64,000 nt of DNA from the NCBI GenBank assembly GCA_018266735.1, contig JAFDZT010000007.1, positions 124,001-188,000 on the forward strand, given 5' to 3'. Source of the DNA: Bacteroidota bacterium (GTDB lineage Bacteria > Bacteroidota > Ignavibacteria > Kapaibacteriales > Kapaibacteriaceae). Made by a program: the position numbers and the translations under genes. Below are positions 42,450 through 52,702 of this stretch, one piece after another. The first letter of the stretch is position 1. Every line of letters begins with the position of its first letter. The notes under the pieces are model-generated. The model ran no database searches and was not told the DNA's origin. It saw only the letters and a list, made by a program, of their open reading frames with translations.

Positions 42450-42489
42450 GATGCATTCCTACAAATTGATTAGATCGAATTGTTGCGTA

Positions 42490-42497
42490 CAAATATA
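42490..42497 (-). promoter_or_regulatory. TAnnTTTG promoter element for cytochrome c
   Basis: TATATTTG on the minus strand, 40 bases before the cytochrome ATG and just beyond the SafE-like gene stop. The neighbouring TCCGAATTC stretch (42509-42517) shares TCCGAAT with the palindrome at the rrf2 promoter. Confidence 0.45.
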
Positions 42498-42516
42498 AGA
42501 CAAACGTGTCCGAATT

Positions 42517-43224
42517 CTATTGCTCGTCGCAGCAGGAAACTTTTCCATGTTCGACGGGCGCGGGTGGACTGAGGTACGGAATATCCAGCGCCATGCCTCG
42601 TACGATGATCACACTACCGACAAGCACAGCGATCACAGGTGCCGCAAATCGGAAGGCGCGACGCAATGGCTGACCGAGCATTACGCCACCAAGCGAGATA
42701 CCGAGCATCATGGGAACGGTCCCAAGTCCGAACATGGCCATGAACGCCGCACTCCCCGTCACCGTTCCATTCCCTGCCGCACCAAGCAGTGCCGCCGTCA
42801 CCAAACCGCACGGCAGCAATCCGTTAAATACGCCAATAGTGTACAGCGTGAGCTTCGACCGTTTCGTCATGTTCTTCGCCAACGCCGATCGCACAGGAGC
42901 GGTCACACGATGCAGGAAGGCGGAAGGGAGCAGGGACCGATGCCACAGCAATTGCAGCACGGCCGCGATGATCATCAATGAACCGGCCACGATGGAGAGC
43001 ACGCGTCCGTAGCCCGCCATCGAGATGGCACTGCCGCCAAGACCGATGATCGCGCCGAGCGCACCGTACGTCGAGATACGTCCCAACTGATAGAGGACCC
43101 TTCCCGCGATGCGATCGAAACGGGGACCCGGACTTGTGGGCAAGGCCAAGGCAATGGGTCCGCACATGCCTGCACAATGCATGCTTCCTGCAAGTCCCAA
43201 CATCAATGCCGTGATGAGTTCCAT
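42517..43224 (-). CDS. SafE/TauE-like membrane protein of the cbb3 cluster
   Basis: The start at MELITALMLGLAGSMHCAGMCGPIAL gives 235 residues, about six membrane helices, and the duplicated Gly-rich pattern (MHCAGMCGP, FNGLLPCGLV) of the sulfite-exporter/UreH-like family. Members of this type are regularly found in cco clusters and are thought to take part in copper handling or oxidase assembly; this is family association. The C-terminus has Cys-Cys (KVSCCDEQ) that could bind metal. 8 bases downstream of ccoH. Confidence 0.85.
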   Translation of the reverse strand: MELITALMLGLAGSMHCAGMCGPIALALPTSPGPRFDRIAGRVLYQLGRISTYGALGAIIGLGGSAISMAGYGRVLSIVAGSLMIIAAVLQLLWHRSLLPSAFLHRVTAPVRSALAKNMTKRSKLTLYTIGVFNGLLPCGLVTAALLGAAGNGTVTGSAAFMAMFGLGTVPMMLGISLGGVMLGQPLRRAFRFAAPVIAVLVGSVIIVRGMALDIPYLSPPAPVEHGKVSCCDEQ

Positions 43225-43232
43225 ATTGGAGC

Positions 43233-43676
43233 CTATTCCATGATCGGAAGTTCGGATCGATACGCAACACCGTGCGATGTCCAATCCACCATCACGGTCC
43301 ACTTCCCTTTTGCATCGTTGCGCACGTCGATCTCTTGCACGCCGGAAGCGTCGGGTTGGATCTCGAACGTCCTGTCCTGCTTCATCGTCGACACGCGATA
43401 CAGCAGGATCGTCCCCTTGATGTCGGCAACATGGTCAGGTGGAAAGGCAAGTCGCACCACGGAACGATCTGCATCGTAGCGGATATCCAAGGGCGTTGCC
43501 AACGAACTGGCATTCACCGATGCACGCATTTGTTCATCGTGCTTTAGACCGTATTCGTAGTAGTCGGTGCGGACGAGGTCGACGTCCTGCGTGAGCGTGA
43601 AGGCCACCATGCCCAACGTGCCAAGTGCGAACAGCGAGTACACGATGGTCACGCGCCAGCCCCAATTCAACGTCAT
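43233..43676 (-). CDS. ccoH: FixH/CcoH family cbb3 oxidase assembly protein
   Basis: 147 residues. An N-terminal membrane helix (about 6-28, WGWRVTIVYSLFALGTLGMVAFTL) precedes the FixH signature DLVRTDYYEYGLKHDEQMRA. The remainder is a periplasmic beta domain. FixH/CcoH is required for assembly or stability of cbb3 oxidase. The start overlaps the ccoG stop by 4 bases (ATGA). Confidence 0.92.
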   Translation of the reverse strand: MTLNWGWRVTIVYSLFALGTLGMVAFTLTQDVDLVRTDYYEYGLKHDEQMRASVNASSLATPLDIRYDADRSVVRLAFPPDHVADIKGTILLYRVSTMKQDRTFEIQPDASGVQEIDVRNDAKGKWTVMVDWTSHGVAYRSELPIME

Positions 43677-45109
43677 AACGAACCTCCAATGAACGACGTG
43701 GTCACAGACTTCACTTCTTTGCCCTTCGATCGGATCGAGAGCGTGATCGGCATGGCGCCATGCGTTCCGTCAGCGCCGGGAATGGTGATGATGAAGCGAC
43801 CCTTGGCAATGTGTCCGCCGTGGACCACATCGAACTTTTCGATCGGCGTGATGATGGCGTTCGCGGGTTGCACGGCGACGATCTCCACGGGAAGTTCGTC
43901 GTCGGATTTGTTGATGATCTGCATACGGTAGAAGTTGGCCACACCTTCGGGCGTCTTCACCCAGGTGGTGCCTTCTTGGCGGAGCACGAGCACGTCCAGC
44001 ATCTCGCGCATCGAGAACAGGACCACAACGGCACTCATCAACACCACCCACACGGCCACATAGGCCTTGATGCGCGTGGTGAAGACCTTGGCAATGCTCT
44101 GCTTCACGGCAGTGGCACTTGTATAGCGGATCAGTCCCTTGGGCCTTCCCACCTTCACCATCACCTCATCGCAGGCATCGATGCAGGCTGTGCAGGCAAC
44201 GCATTCCAACTGGATGCCGTTGCGAATGTCGATACCGGTGGGACAGACGGTCACGCATTGGTGACAGTCCACACAGTCGCCCTTTCCTTCCGGACGGGAT
44301 TGACCGGCGCTCCATGCATCCTTGTCGGCCTTTGTGAACTTGCCGCGGTGTTCTCCGCGCGTGGTGTCGTAGGTGACGGTGATGGTGTTATCGTCAACGA
44401 GGGACGACATGTATCGACCGTACGGACAGACGATCAGGCAGGCCTGCTCGCGGAATCGCGCGAACACCGCATAGAACACGAACGTGAAGGCCACGAGCGG
44501 GATAAGGACGGAGGCGTGATGCGCAGGTCCTTCCGTGATGTAGAGCAAGAGCTTGTCGCTCGAGATCAGATAGGCCAGGAAGATGTTGGCAATGGCGAAG
44601 CTGATCAGGAAGAAGATCGACTGTTTCAATCCGGTGCGCCAGATCCGATCGGCATTCCACGGTCCGTTATGTCGTTGCGCCTGTTGCACCGGTGTTCCGT
44701 CGATCCACCATTCGATCCGACGGAAGATGAATTCGAGGAAGATGGTCTGCGGACATAGCCAGCCACACCAGATGCGACCGACGATGGCCGTAGAGACCAC
44801 CAACGTGATCACGATCGTGATGAAGACCAAGGCAACGAGGTAGAAATCGTTCGGCCAGAACGGCAGTCCGAAGAACACGAACTGCCGTTCCATGATATTC
44901 AACAACATGAATTGATGGCCGTGTACCTTGACGAACGGAGAGATGGCCAGGAAGGCGAGAAGGATGGTGGCAACGATGGCGCGCGAACGGGTATACTTCC
45001 CTTTCGGCTGTCGTGCATAGATCCACTTTCGCTTTCCATCAATGGCGATACTCGCAAGTTCATTGCGGTACGACTCATGATCTTCGATCGGTACGTCGAT
45101 GATCGACAC
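43673..45109 (-). CDS. ccoG: Cytochrome c oxidase accessory protein CcoG
   Basis: 478 residues. About five to six membrane helices with the NapH/FixG-type CGWLCPQTIFLEFIFRRIE and CPYGRYMSSLVDDNT segments. Two Cys clusters CVDCHQCVTVCPTGID and CVACTACIDACDEV bind iron-sulfur clusters. The C-terminal Ig-like domain is periplasmic. CcoG reduces Cu(II) for delivery during cbb3 biogenesis. The start codon is GTG (45109), with AAGGA 8 bases upstream. It lies 9 bases after ccoP. Confidence 0.95.
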   Translation of the reverse strand: MSIIDVPIEDHESYRNELASIAIDGKRKWIYARQPKGKYTRSRAIVATILLAFLAISPFVKVHGHQFMLLNIMERQFVFFGLPFWPNDFYLVALVFITIVITLVVSTAIVGRIWCGWLCPQTIFLEFIFRRIEWWIDGTPVQQAQRHNGPWNADRIWRTGLKQSIFFLISFAIANIFLAYLISSDKLLLYITEGPAHHASVLIPLVAFTFVFYAVFARFREQACLIVCPYGRYMSSLVDDNTITVTYDTTRGEHRGKFTKADKDAWSAGQSRPEGKGDCVDCHQCVTVCPTGIDIRNGIQLECVACTACIDACDEVMVKVGRPKGLIRYTSATAVKQSIAKVFTTRIKAYVAVWVVLMSAVVVLFSMREMLDVLVLRQEGTTWVKTPEGVANFYRMQIINKSDDELPVEIVAVQPANAIITPIEKFDVVHGGHIAKGRFIITIPGADGTHGAMPITLSIRSKGKEVKSVTTSFIGGSL

Positions 45110-45118
45110 AGGTGTTCC

Positions 45119-45718
45119 TTATTGACAGGGAAGTTCACGTGCGGGATCGACCGGCTTTGGTTCAGCCGGATTCGTCCCGCGTTTCGAGATCACATACGAT
45201 GCAACTTGCAACAACTCTTCGTCCGATAGTTTCGTGCCGCTACCATACGGGATCATCCCTTTGTCCGGGAAGCCCGTCGTGATATTGGTCATGATCTCTT
45301 CGAGCGAGCAGCCGTGGATCCAGAGACTGTCCGTGAGGTTCGGGCCGACCTGACCGCCCATATCGGCACGGTGGCACGTCACACACAGGTTCTTGTTCTC
45401 GAAGATGTCCTTGCCCTTTTCCAGACTAGCGGCATCGGTGAGAAGAACGGCCTTCATGGGTCCCTTCTTCGGTGCATTGGCATACATGGCTTTCGCCTCG
45501 GCCACTTCGGCCGTGTATTCGGCAGTGGAGCCGCGTTCCCAGAACCACAGCACGTTCCAGCTTGGACCGGAATAGACGTGGTAATAGAACATGTAGACCA
45601 CAGAAAGAACGATGGTCACGTAGAATCCGTACAGCCACCACTTCGGCAGATTGTTATCGAACTCTCGAATTCCGTCCGCTTCGTGATCCAGGAGTTTGTC
45701 TTTTTCTTGTTGTGCCAT
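45119..45718 (-). CDS. ccoP: cbb3 oxidase cytochrome c subunit CcoP, single haem
   Basis: The start at MAQQEKDKLLDHEADGIREFDN gives 199 residues; the conserved DHEADGIRExDN cytoplasmic motif is exactly where CcoP begins, and GGAGC lies 5 bases upstream. One membrane helix (about 29-48) is followed by a single cytochrome c domain with CVTCHRAD. Proteobacterial CcoP has two haem c domains and about 300 residues, so this is a mono-haem form. The final residue run contains a lone Cys (ELPCQ). It carries electrons into the CcoN binuclear centre. Confidence 0.92.
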   Translation of the reverse strand: MAQQEKDKLLDHEADGIREFDNNLPKWWLYGFYVTIVLSVVYMFYYHVYSGPSWNVLWFWERGSTAEYTAEVAEAKAMYANAPKKGPMKAVLLTDAASLEKGKDIFENKNLCVTCHRADMGGQVGPNLTDSLWIHGCSLEEIMTNITTGFPDKGMIPYGSGTKLSDEELLQVASYVISKRGTNPAEPKPVDPARELPCQ

Positions 45719-45729
45719 TGTCGAGCTCC

Positions 45730-45906
45730 TTACTTGTTGATATGCGTTGCATCGTGAAGAGGTAGTTCTGCGAGTTCTTGCAGCCGAGTTCGATCGGCAC
45801 GGAAGAACCACACGATCAGACCAACGAAGACGCTGAAGAAGATCAACAGCGAAATGATCGGCCAAAACTCGATACCGGGAATGCTGGCGAGAACGTTCTT
45901 GTACAT
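45730..45906 (-). CDS. ccoQ: cbb3 oxidase small subunit CcoQ
   Basis: A 58-residue frame that begins MYKNVLASIPGIEFWP and ends HDATHINK. One membrane helix (about 14-34, PIISLLIFFSVFVGLIVWFF) is followed by a charged cytoplasmic tail (RADRTRLQELAELPL), the layout of CcoQ/FixQ. It starts 2 bases after the CcoNO stop with a GGAGA ribosome site, and ends 11 bases before ccoP, the canonical N-O-Q-P order. CcoQ helps stabilise the complex. Confidence 0.85.
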   Translation of the reverse strand: MYKNVLASIPGIEFWPIISLLIFFSVFVGLIVWFFRADRTRLQELAELPLHDATHINK

Positions 45907-45908
45907 GA

Positions 45909-48080
<2,172 letters not shown>

Positions 48081-48105
48081 ACGCGTCCCCGCAAATAATG
48101 AATGG

Positions 48106-48264
48106 TTATGGCTTGTCTGTTGGAGTTCTGTCGTCAAACAACATCGTGATGGCCGGTGTATGCACATCGTCGAACTGACCTCGCTTCGTGGCCCACAAGA
48201 AGGCCAGGAGAAATCCTCCCGAGATCAACAACGAGCACAACACGAGCACAACAACAACGCTCAT
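48106..48264 (-). CDS. ccoS: cbb3 oxidase maturation protein CcoS
   Basis: A 52-residue frame beginning MSVVVVLVLCSLLISGGFLLAFLW and ending DDRTPTDKP. The layout is one N-terminal helix followed by a short tail containing KRGQFDDVHTPAITMLFDD, the CcoS/FixS signature (GQFDDxxxPxxRxL-like). CcoS is needed for cofactor insertion into cbb3 oxidase. Its start overlaps the ccoI stop by ATGA, and ccoNO starts 25 bases downstream. Confidence 0.85.
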   Translation of the reverse strand: MSVVVVLVLCSLLISGGFLLAFLWATKRGQFDDVHTPAITMLFDDRTPTDKP

Positions 48265-50672
48265 AGATACCTCCGTGCATACCACCGTGCACCTGCCACA
48301 CTCACACCGATCACGGTGAGCGAGCTCACCGGCATGAGAATGGCCGTGGCAAGCGGCGTGAGGATCCCTACCAGCGCCAGCGTGAGGCCGAGTGCATTGT
48401 AGGCGATCGAGATGATGAAGTTGAACACGATCACACGTCGCATCGACCGTGCATACCGCAGGAGTCCGTCAAGATTCGAGAGTTGATGCGCACGCATGAT
48501 CACGTCGCAGGCCGGCACGAGCGTGGCCGCATCGTCGGTGACGGCAATGGCCACGTTGGCGGCGCGCATGGCGCCCGCATCGTTGAGGCCGTCGCCGACC
48601 ATCAACACATGTCGACGTTCCGTGCGCAACTCGTTGATCCGATCCACCTTCTCTGTGGGTCGTTGCGAGAAGTACATGGAGGAGGGCGGAAAGGCGCCAG
48701 CGAAGACATCGCGATCGCGATCCGTGTCGCCCGACAGTAGCCAGAGCGTTGCCCGCGTGCGCAACCGGTCGATCATGGCAGCAATGCCCGTGCGGATCGT
48801 TGGACGTGCATGGACCGCGCCAACAACACGTCCATCCACACTCACCCACACCGACGCCGACGTTTGTTGCTCGGCTCCTTCACCATGCACGAAGTCGTGC
48901 GAGCCGATGCAGACGGATTGTCCGTCAACAGAACCGGTGATACCTTGTCCGACATGCTCGGCAACATCGTCGACCGTACATGCATCGCTCGATGTCGCAT
49001 CATCATCCAAGGCCTTGGCCACGGCACGACTCATCGGGTGGGCGCTCTGCATGGCCACTGCGATCACGGCACGACGTTCTTCGTTGGTGAGCTCACGTCC
49101 CTCATAGCGCACTGCAGGTGACGGCATGGTAAGTGTACCTGTCTTGTCGAAGACCACATCCGTCGTCCGCTCCAGCTCCAGCATCGAGCCGATGTTCTTC
49201 AGAAAGATCCCTTTCCTCCCTGCCAACCCCATGGCCGTTCCAAGGGTGATTGGGGCGGCAAGGGTCAAGGCGCACGGACAGGCAATGATGAGCACGGCCG
49301 TGAACACATTCAGAGCAATGGCATAGTTCGGAAGCCACAGGAGGAAGCCGAGGACGGCGACGCCAATGGCGAAGACGGTGAACCACTGACCGAATCGGTC
49401 GGACAATTGCAGCCACGTCGAGCGTTGCACGCGCGTGGACGAAGAGTCCCAGAGCGATGCGAGATAACTGTGCGACACATCTTTGACGGCGGCAAGCTTC
49501 ATGGCGGCGCCGACCACTCTTCCGCCTGCATACACGAACGATCCTTCGGTGCACTCAACGGGAAGCGCTTCGCCGGAGACGAAGGAATAGTCGACGTAGC
49601 CGCACTGACCCAGCAGGACGCTGTCGCATGGGATCACTTCCCCATTGCGGATCTGCATCGTGTCGCCGACGACGATGCCTTCGATCGGTATCACCTCTTC
49701 TTCCTGCTTTCGCTCGACGCGAACAGAAAGCGGGAAGAAGGAGCGATAGGTACGGTCGAAGGAGAGTGCGTCGAAAGCTCGCTGTTGAAAGAGTCGACCC
49801 ACCAACAGAAAGAGCACGAGTCCCGCGAACGAGTCGAGGAACCCTTCACCCGCCCCACCGGCAATGTCAGCCACGCTTCGTGCGAAGAGCACGAGGATAC
49901 CAAGGGACACAGGCACGTCCAGATTCACCCGTCGAGCGCGCAACGCCCCAGCGGCCGAGCGGAACCACGGCGATGCACTGAAGACGAGCACCGGAACCGA
50001 GAGGATGATGCTGGCGATCTGGAACACGGTGATCAGAGCGGGCTGCATCGTGCTCGCGCCGAAGTATTGGGCCACGCTGAAGAGCATGATGTTGCCCGCG
50101 GCAAAGGCGGCTACGCCAATGCGCAAATAGAGGGCCCGGATGGCGGAACGGTCACCGCCTTGTTGAAGGTGCGATGCGCCTGCTTCGATGCGGACGACAG
50201 GCTCGTAGCCGATCGACGTCAGCATGGTGGCAATGGCTCGGAGGGTGGTGCGCGACGGATCGAATTCGATCGTGACCTGTTTGCGCATCACGTCGACCGT
50301 GCTGCGAAGGACGCCGCTGTCGATGCGGTCGAGTTGTTCCAACAACCACACGCACGACGTGCAATGCATGCTTGGAATGCTCAGTCGCACCCGATGCATG
50401 GACTCGGAGGAATACTCAAGAAGCTGTCGCGCTACGGAAGGGTCATCCAGCGCCGCAAAGGCATCGGCCGGCATGGGCCGCTGGCGCATCGACACACCGG
50501 CATGGTCGTCGTGTTGATAATAGTCGCAGAGATCGTTGGCGTGGAGGATCTCGTACACCGACTTACATCCATTGCAGCAAAAGGGATGCTCTTGCGCGTC
50601 GACGATATGTCCCGTACAGAGCTCGCCGCAATGCACACAGGGCACATCAATGGATGTGTTAGTAGGAATCAT
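48261..50672 (-). CDS. ccoI: Copper-transporting P1B-type ATPase CcoI
   Basis: 803 residues. An N-terminal Cys-rich metal-binding domain (CVHCGELC, FCCNGC, residues 12-36) is followed by an HMA domain with SMHCTSCVW (Cys104, Cys107). The ATPase core has the translocation motif CPC (465-467), the phosphorylation site DKTGT (509-513), and an actuator TGES equivalent reading VSGEA. CcoI/FixI exports copper across the inner membrane for cbb3 assembly. It is 44 bases downstream of rrf2 and its stop overlaps ccoS. Confidence 0.95.
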   Translation of the reverse strand: MIPTNTSIDVPCVHCGELCTGHIVDAQEHPFCCNGCKSVYEILHANDLCDYYQHDDHAGVSMRQRPMPADAFAALDDPSVARQLLEYSSESMHRVRLSIPSMHCTSCVWLLEQLDRIDSGVLRSTVDVMRKQVTIEFDPSRTTLRAIATMLTSIGYEPVVRIEAGASHLQQGGDRSAIRALYLRIGVAAFAAGNIMLFSVAQYFGASTMQPALITVFQIASIILSVPVLVFSASPWFRSAAGALRARRVNLDVPVSLGILVLFARSVADIAGGAGEGFLDSFAGLVLFLLVGRLFQQRAFDALSFDRTYRSFFPLSVRVERKQEEEVIPIEGIVVGDTMQIRNGEVIPCDSVLLGQCGYVDYSFVSGEALPVECTEGSFVYAGGRVVGAAMKLAAVKDVSHSYLASLWDSSSTRVQRSTWLQLSDRFGQWFTVFAIGVAVLGFLLWLPNYAIALNVFTAVLIIACPCALTLAAPITLGTAMGLAGRKGIFLKNIGSMLELERTTDVVFDKTGTLTMPSPAVRYEGRELTNEERRAVIAVAMQSAHPMSRAVAKALDDDATSSDACTVDDVAEHVGQGITGSVDGQSVCIGSHDFVHGEGAEQQTSASVWVSVDGRVVGAVHARPTIRTGIAAMIDRLRTRATLWLLSGDTDRDRDVFAGAFPPSSMYFSQRPTEKVDRINELRTERRHVLMVGDGLNDAGAMRAANVAIAVTDDAATLVPACDVIMRAHQLSNLDGLLRYARSMRRVIVFNFIISIAYNALGLTLALVGILTPLATAILMPVSSLTVIGVSVAGARWYARRYL

Positions 50673-50682
50673 CGCGCAAATC

Positions 50683-50707
50683 TTCGGAATTCAACGTCGG
50701 TTCCGAA
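50683..50707. promoter_or_regulatory. Degenerate inverted repeat upstream of ccoI
   Basis: TTCGGAA and TTCCGAA arms with an 11-base spacer lie between rrf2 and ccoI. The TTCGGA/TCCGAA core is shared with the palindrome at the rrf2 promoter, so it may be a second regulator site. The evidence is only sequence similarity. Confidence 0.3.
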
Positions 50708-50716
50708 TGATTTTTG

Positions 50717-51172
50717 TCATGACTTCTCAGCTTCGATCGAAAAGTGCGCGAGTCGGACGTTCAATTCGTTGGCCTTGGCCGCCAGGGAGGAGAGTGTGGT
50801 CTTCTTTGCCACGCTGGTGAACTTCAGGCGCAGTTCCACCCAGTGTTCGTGCACCGGACATGGTTCATCGTGTCCGCATCCCGGGAGCCCCAGCATGCAC
50901 TCCGTGAACACCTTTGTCCCGTCGATCGCACTGATCAGGTCGTACAGGCTGAAGTTGGACGGGGTCTTGGAAAGCGACACTCCCCCTCTGGGTCCTCGAT
51001 ACGACAGCATGATCCCTGCCTGCGTGAACTGCTGCAGGACCTTCGTGAGGAAGTGGAACGAGATGTTCAGGTGCTCAGCGATCTGACTGATGGCCACATA
51101 GTCCTTGCCGCCTTGCGCAGCAACGTAGATCGCGGCCTGGATACCGTAGACACAGCTTTTCGACAGGATCAT
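50717..51172 (-). CDS. Rrf2-family Fe-S transcriptional regulator
   Basis: 151 residues. N-terminal winged helix (YVAISQIAEHLNISFHFLTKVLQQFTQAGIMLSYRGPRGGVSLSK, typical Rrf2 helix-turn-helix and GGxxL wing). Three cysteines Cys92, Cys99 and Cys105 (ECMLGLPGCGHDEPC) are spaced x6/x5, similar to the cluster ligands of IscR and NsrR types, so it probably senses oxygen, iron-sulfur or nitric oxide status. It is the first gene of the cbb3 run. A 21-base palindrome sits 20 bases upstream of the ATG and may be its operator. Confidence 0.93.
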   Translation of the reverse strand: MILSKSCVYGIQAAIYVAAQGGKDYVAISQIAEHLNISFHFLTKVLQQFTQAGIMLSYRGPRGGVSLSKTPSNFSLYDLISAIDGTKVFTECMLGLPGCGHDEPCPVHEHWVELRLKFTSVAKKTTLSSLAAKANELNVRLAHFSIEAEKS

Positions 51173-51575
51173 AGCTCAGCCAGATGATTTCGGTATTCGG
51201 ACTCCGAATACCAAAATAGGCCAGAGAGCGGTGCGAGTCAAGGCAATAATTGGGGGTAAGAAAGGGAGAGGGTAGCGACAGCTGTTAGCCGCAATTGATC
51301 AAATGTCTCTCCTAGACAAACCGTCAAGTCAATGAACTTCATTCGGTGTGTGGTTGGACCGCTACACGTGGAGACAATAGGCTTAAAATGAATGCGCTTG
51401 AGATCATGATGAACACCTTGAACTCACTACCCGGAACAAAAAACAGAAAAATGCATGCTGAACTATGTGAGCTATTGAATCTCAGCACCTAAGGCAGACT
51501 ATTCTACAATTCTCGTCAATAACAAGCATACACCTTTCGCCAATCTCTCATTTTTCGAATGCACTTCAACGACAT
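51173..51575. other. 403-base non-coding stretch between rrf2 and the HEPN gene
   Basis: Contains the rrf2 palindrome at its left end, then a composition change to AT-rich sequence. One short rightward frame of 34 codons (51388-51492, MNALEIMMNTLNSLPG...) has no ribosome site and no recognised family. An 11-base sequence CTTAAAATGAA at 51382-51392 recurs at 53884-53894, on the other side of the two-gene island. No tRNA, terminator or transposase remnant was seen. Confidence 0.5.
51188..51216. promoter_or_regulatory. Candidate Rrf2 operator (palindrome) at the cbb3 promoter
   Basis: Arms GGTATTCGGA (51192-51201) and TCCGAATACC (51203-51212) are perfect with one central base. TTT/AAA flanks extend the symmetry with one mismatch per arm. 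A TATTTTG promoter-like box on the minus strand (51218-51212) abuts it, so a bound regulator would cover the start of transcription of rrf2-cco. Confidence 0.55.
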
Positions 51576-52700
51576 TCACCTGTCGCTTGAATGGTCAGCG
51601 TTGATCAACAACTCAGTTATCACACATTCAAATAGCTCAGTTAGTCTCTTTACTCTATCCGAGTATGTTGCCAGATCTCTATAAGAATGAGTAACGAGGT
51701 TTCTGACACTATAAACACAATCAGCGAATGACCTGGTATTCATGACACGACCAATATCTGCAAGAAGAAATTTCGCTTCATTCTCAAACTCTGCCTTCAG
51801 TTTGCCATCAATCAACGAGGTGTTTAACAAGGATGCAACTACTGATCGTTCGGATGAAGATCTGTTAACTGACTCTCTAAAGTCATTCTTTGTCATCTCC
51901 CCCTTCTGATATCGCTCTATGTACTCATTGAACTTTGTTACAGTCTTCTCCTCTATGAAGTACTCAACAATCTGATACAAGAGTATAAATCGAACTAGAT
52001 AATGGTCAGACTGCAGCAAATGCTCCATATAAAGCGACTTAATGAATTCATTGCTAGTAATGTTGTAAACAGCCTTTTTCAACAAGACTCTAGTTCGATC
52101 CTTCCTTCTCATGCCCGAGACAAATTCAGATCGATCGTATATGGCTTTTGATTTTGGTGAACCTCCAAACAGCAGATACCCGTACCGATAAAATGATAGC
52201 ACATAGTTCTCTATTCTAAAGTCTGCAATCTTTGCAATTGCATCTTTGCTCATAATGCAGACAACAACATTCCCAAAAACCTCCGCCAACGTTCGATACT
52301 CACCCCACTCGCCATTCTCGGAGATACTAACATCAAGTTCCAGCAGCTTACAGTAGGCAATGTACTTGTAATTGTTAAGGTTAAGGTAATCCCGATAGTC
52401 ATTATCATTCGACTCGAGAATTGTAATCGGAAATATCCAACCCAATCTCTCGCGTTGATGTGTACTTTCATAAACTTGAAACACGTCGTTCTCAGCATTC
52501 AAATACGGGTTTTCAAACAGATATATCTCGAACCATTCCTTGTCCCATCCTGAAGTCGCTTCAGGATAGTAATGAAACTTCACACCCGAGTGATCAATAC
52601 TACTTACTTTAAAGTAGCTGACATTGCCTTCATCAATGAACTCAACTCTGTCAAGTATAACTTCAGTATCGAGAACATTATTAGATAGCTTAAGAGGCAT
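51576..52700 (-). CDS. HEPN-domain protein, putative ribonuclease effector
   Basis: 374 residues with G+C visibly below the neighbours. The first ~200 residues are mixed alpha/beta (GWIFPITILESNDNDYRDYL, FRIENYVLSFYRYGYLLFGG) with no recognised family. The C-terminal ~160 residues are helical and contain a HEPN motif Arg333-Asn334-x3-His338 (RNLVTH), matching the RNxxxH catalytic signature. An upstream helix LYQIVEYFIEE resembles HEPN/Apea-type domains. HEPN proteins with this motif are often RNases in abortive-infection or toxin systems. It lies 2 bases downstream of the DGQHR-like gene, so the two are co-expressed. The function is inferred; no transmembrane or signal sequence is seen. Confidence 0.6.
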   Translation of the reverse strand: MPLKLSNNVLDTEVILDRVEFIDEGNVSYFKVSSIDHSGVKFHYYPEATSGWDKEWFEIYLFENPYLNAENDVFQVYESTHQRERLGWIFPITILESNDNDYRDYLNLNNYKYIAYCKLLELDVSISENGEWGEYRTLAEVFGNVVVCIMSKDAIAKIADFRIENYVLSFYRYGYLLFGGSPKSKAIYDRSEFVSGMRRKDRTRVLLKKAVYNITSNEFIKSLYMEHLLQSDHYLVRFILLYQIVEYFIEEKTVTKFNEYIERYQKGEMTKNDFRESVNRSSSERSVVASLLNTSLIDGKLKAEFENEAKFLLADIGRVMNTRSFADCVYSVRNLVTHSYRDLATYSDRVKRLTELFECVITELLINADHSSDR

Positions 52701-52702
52701 TG

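Noticed and set aside
49407..51086. Rightward open frame of about 559 codons opposite ccoI and rrf2
   Set aside because: The composition is that of a shadow frame (His/Arg/Gln-rich, low complexity), and both genes on the other strand are certain.
51388..51492. 34-codon rightward frame in the rrf2-HEPN gap
   Set aside because: No ribosome site, no family, and AT-rich sequence makes such a frame likely by chance.
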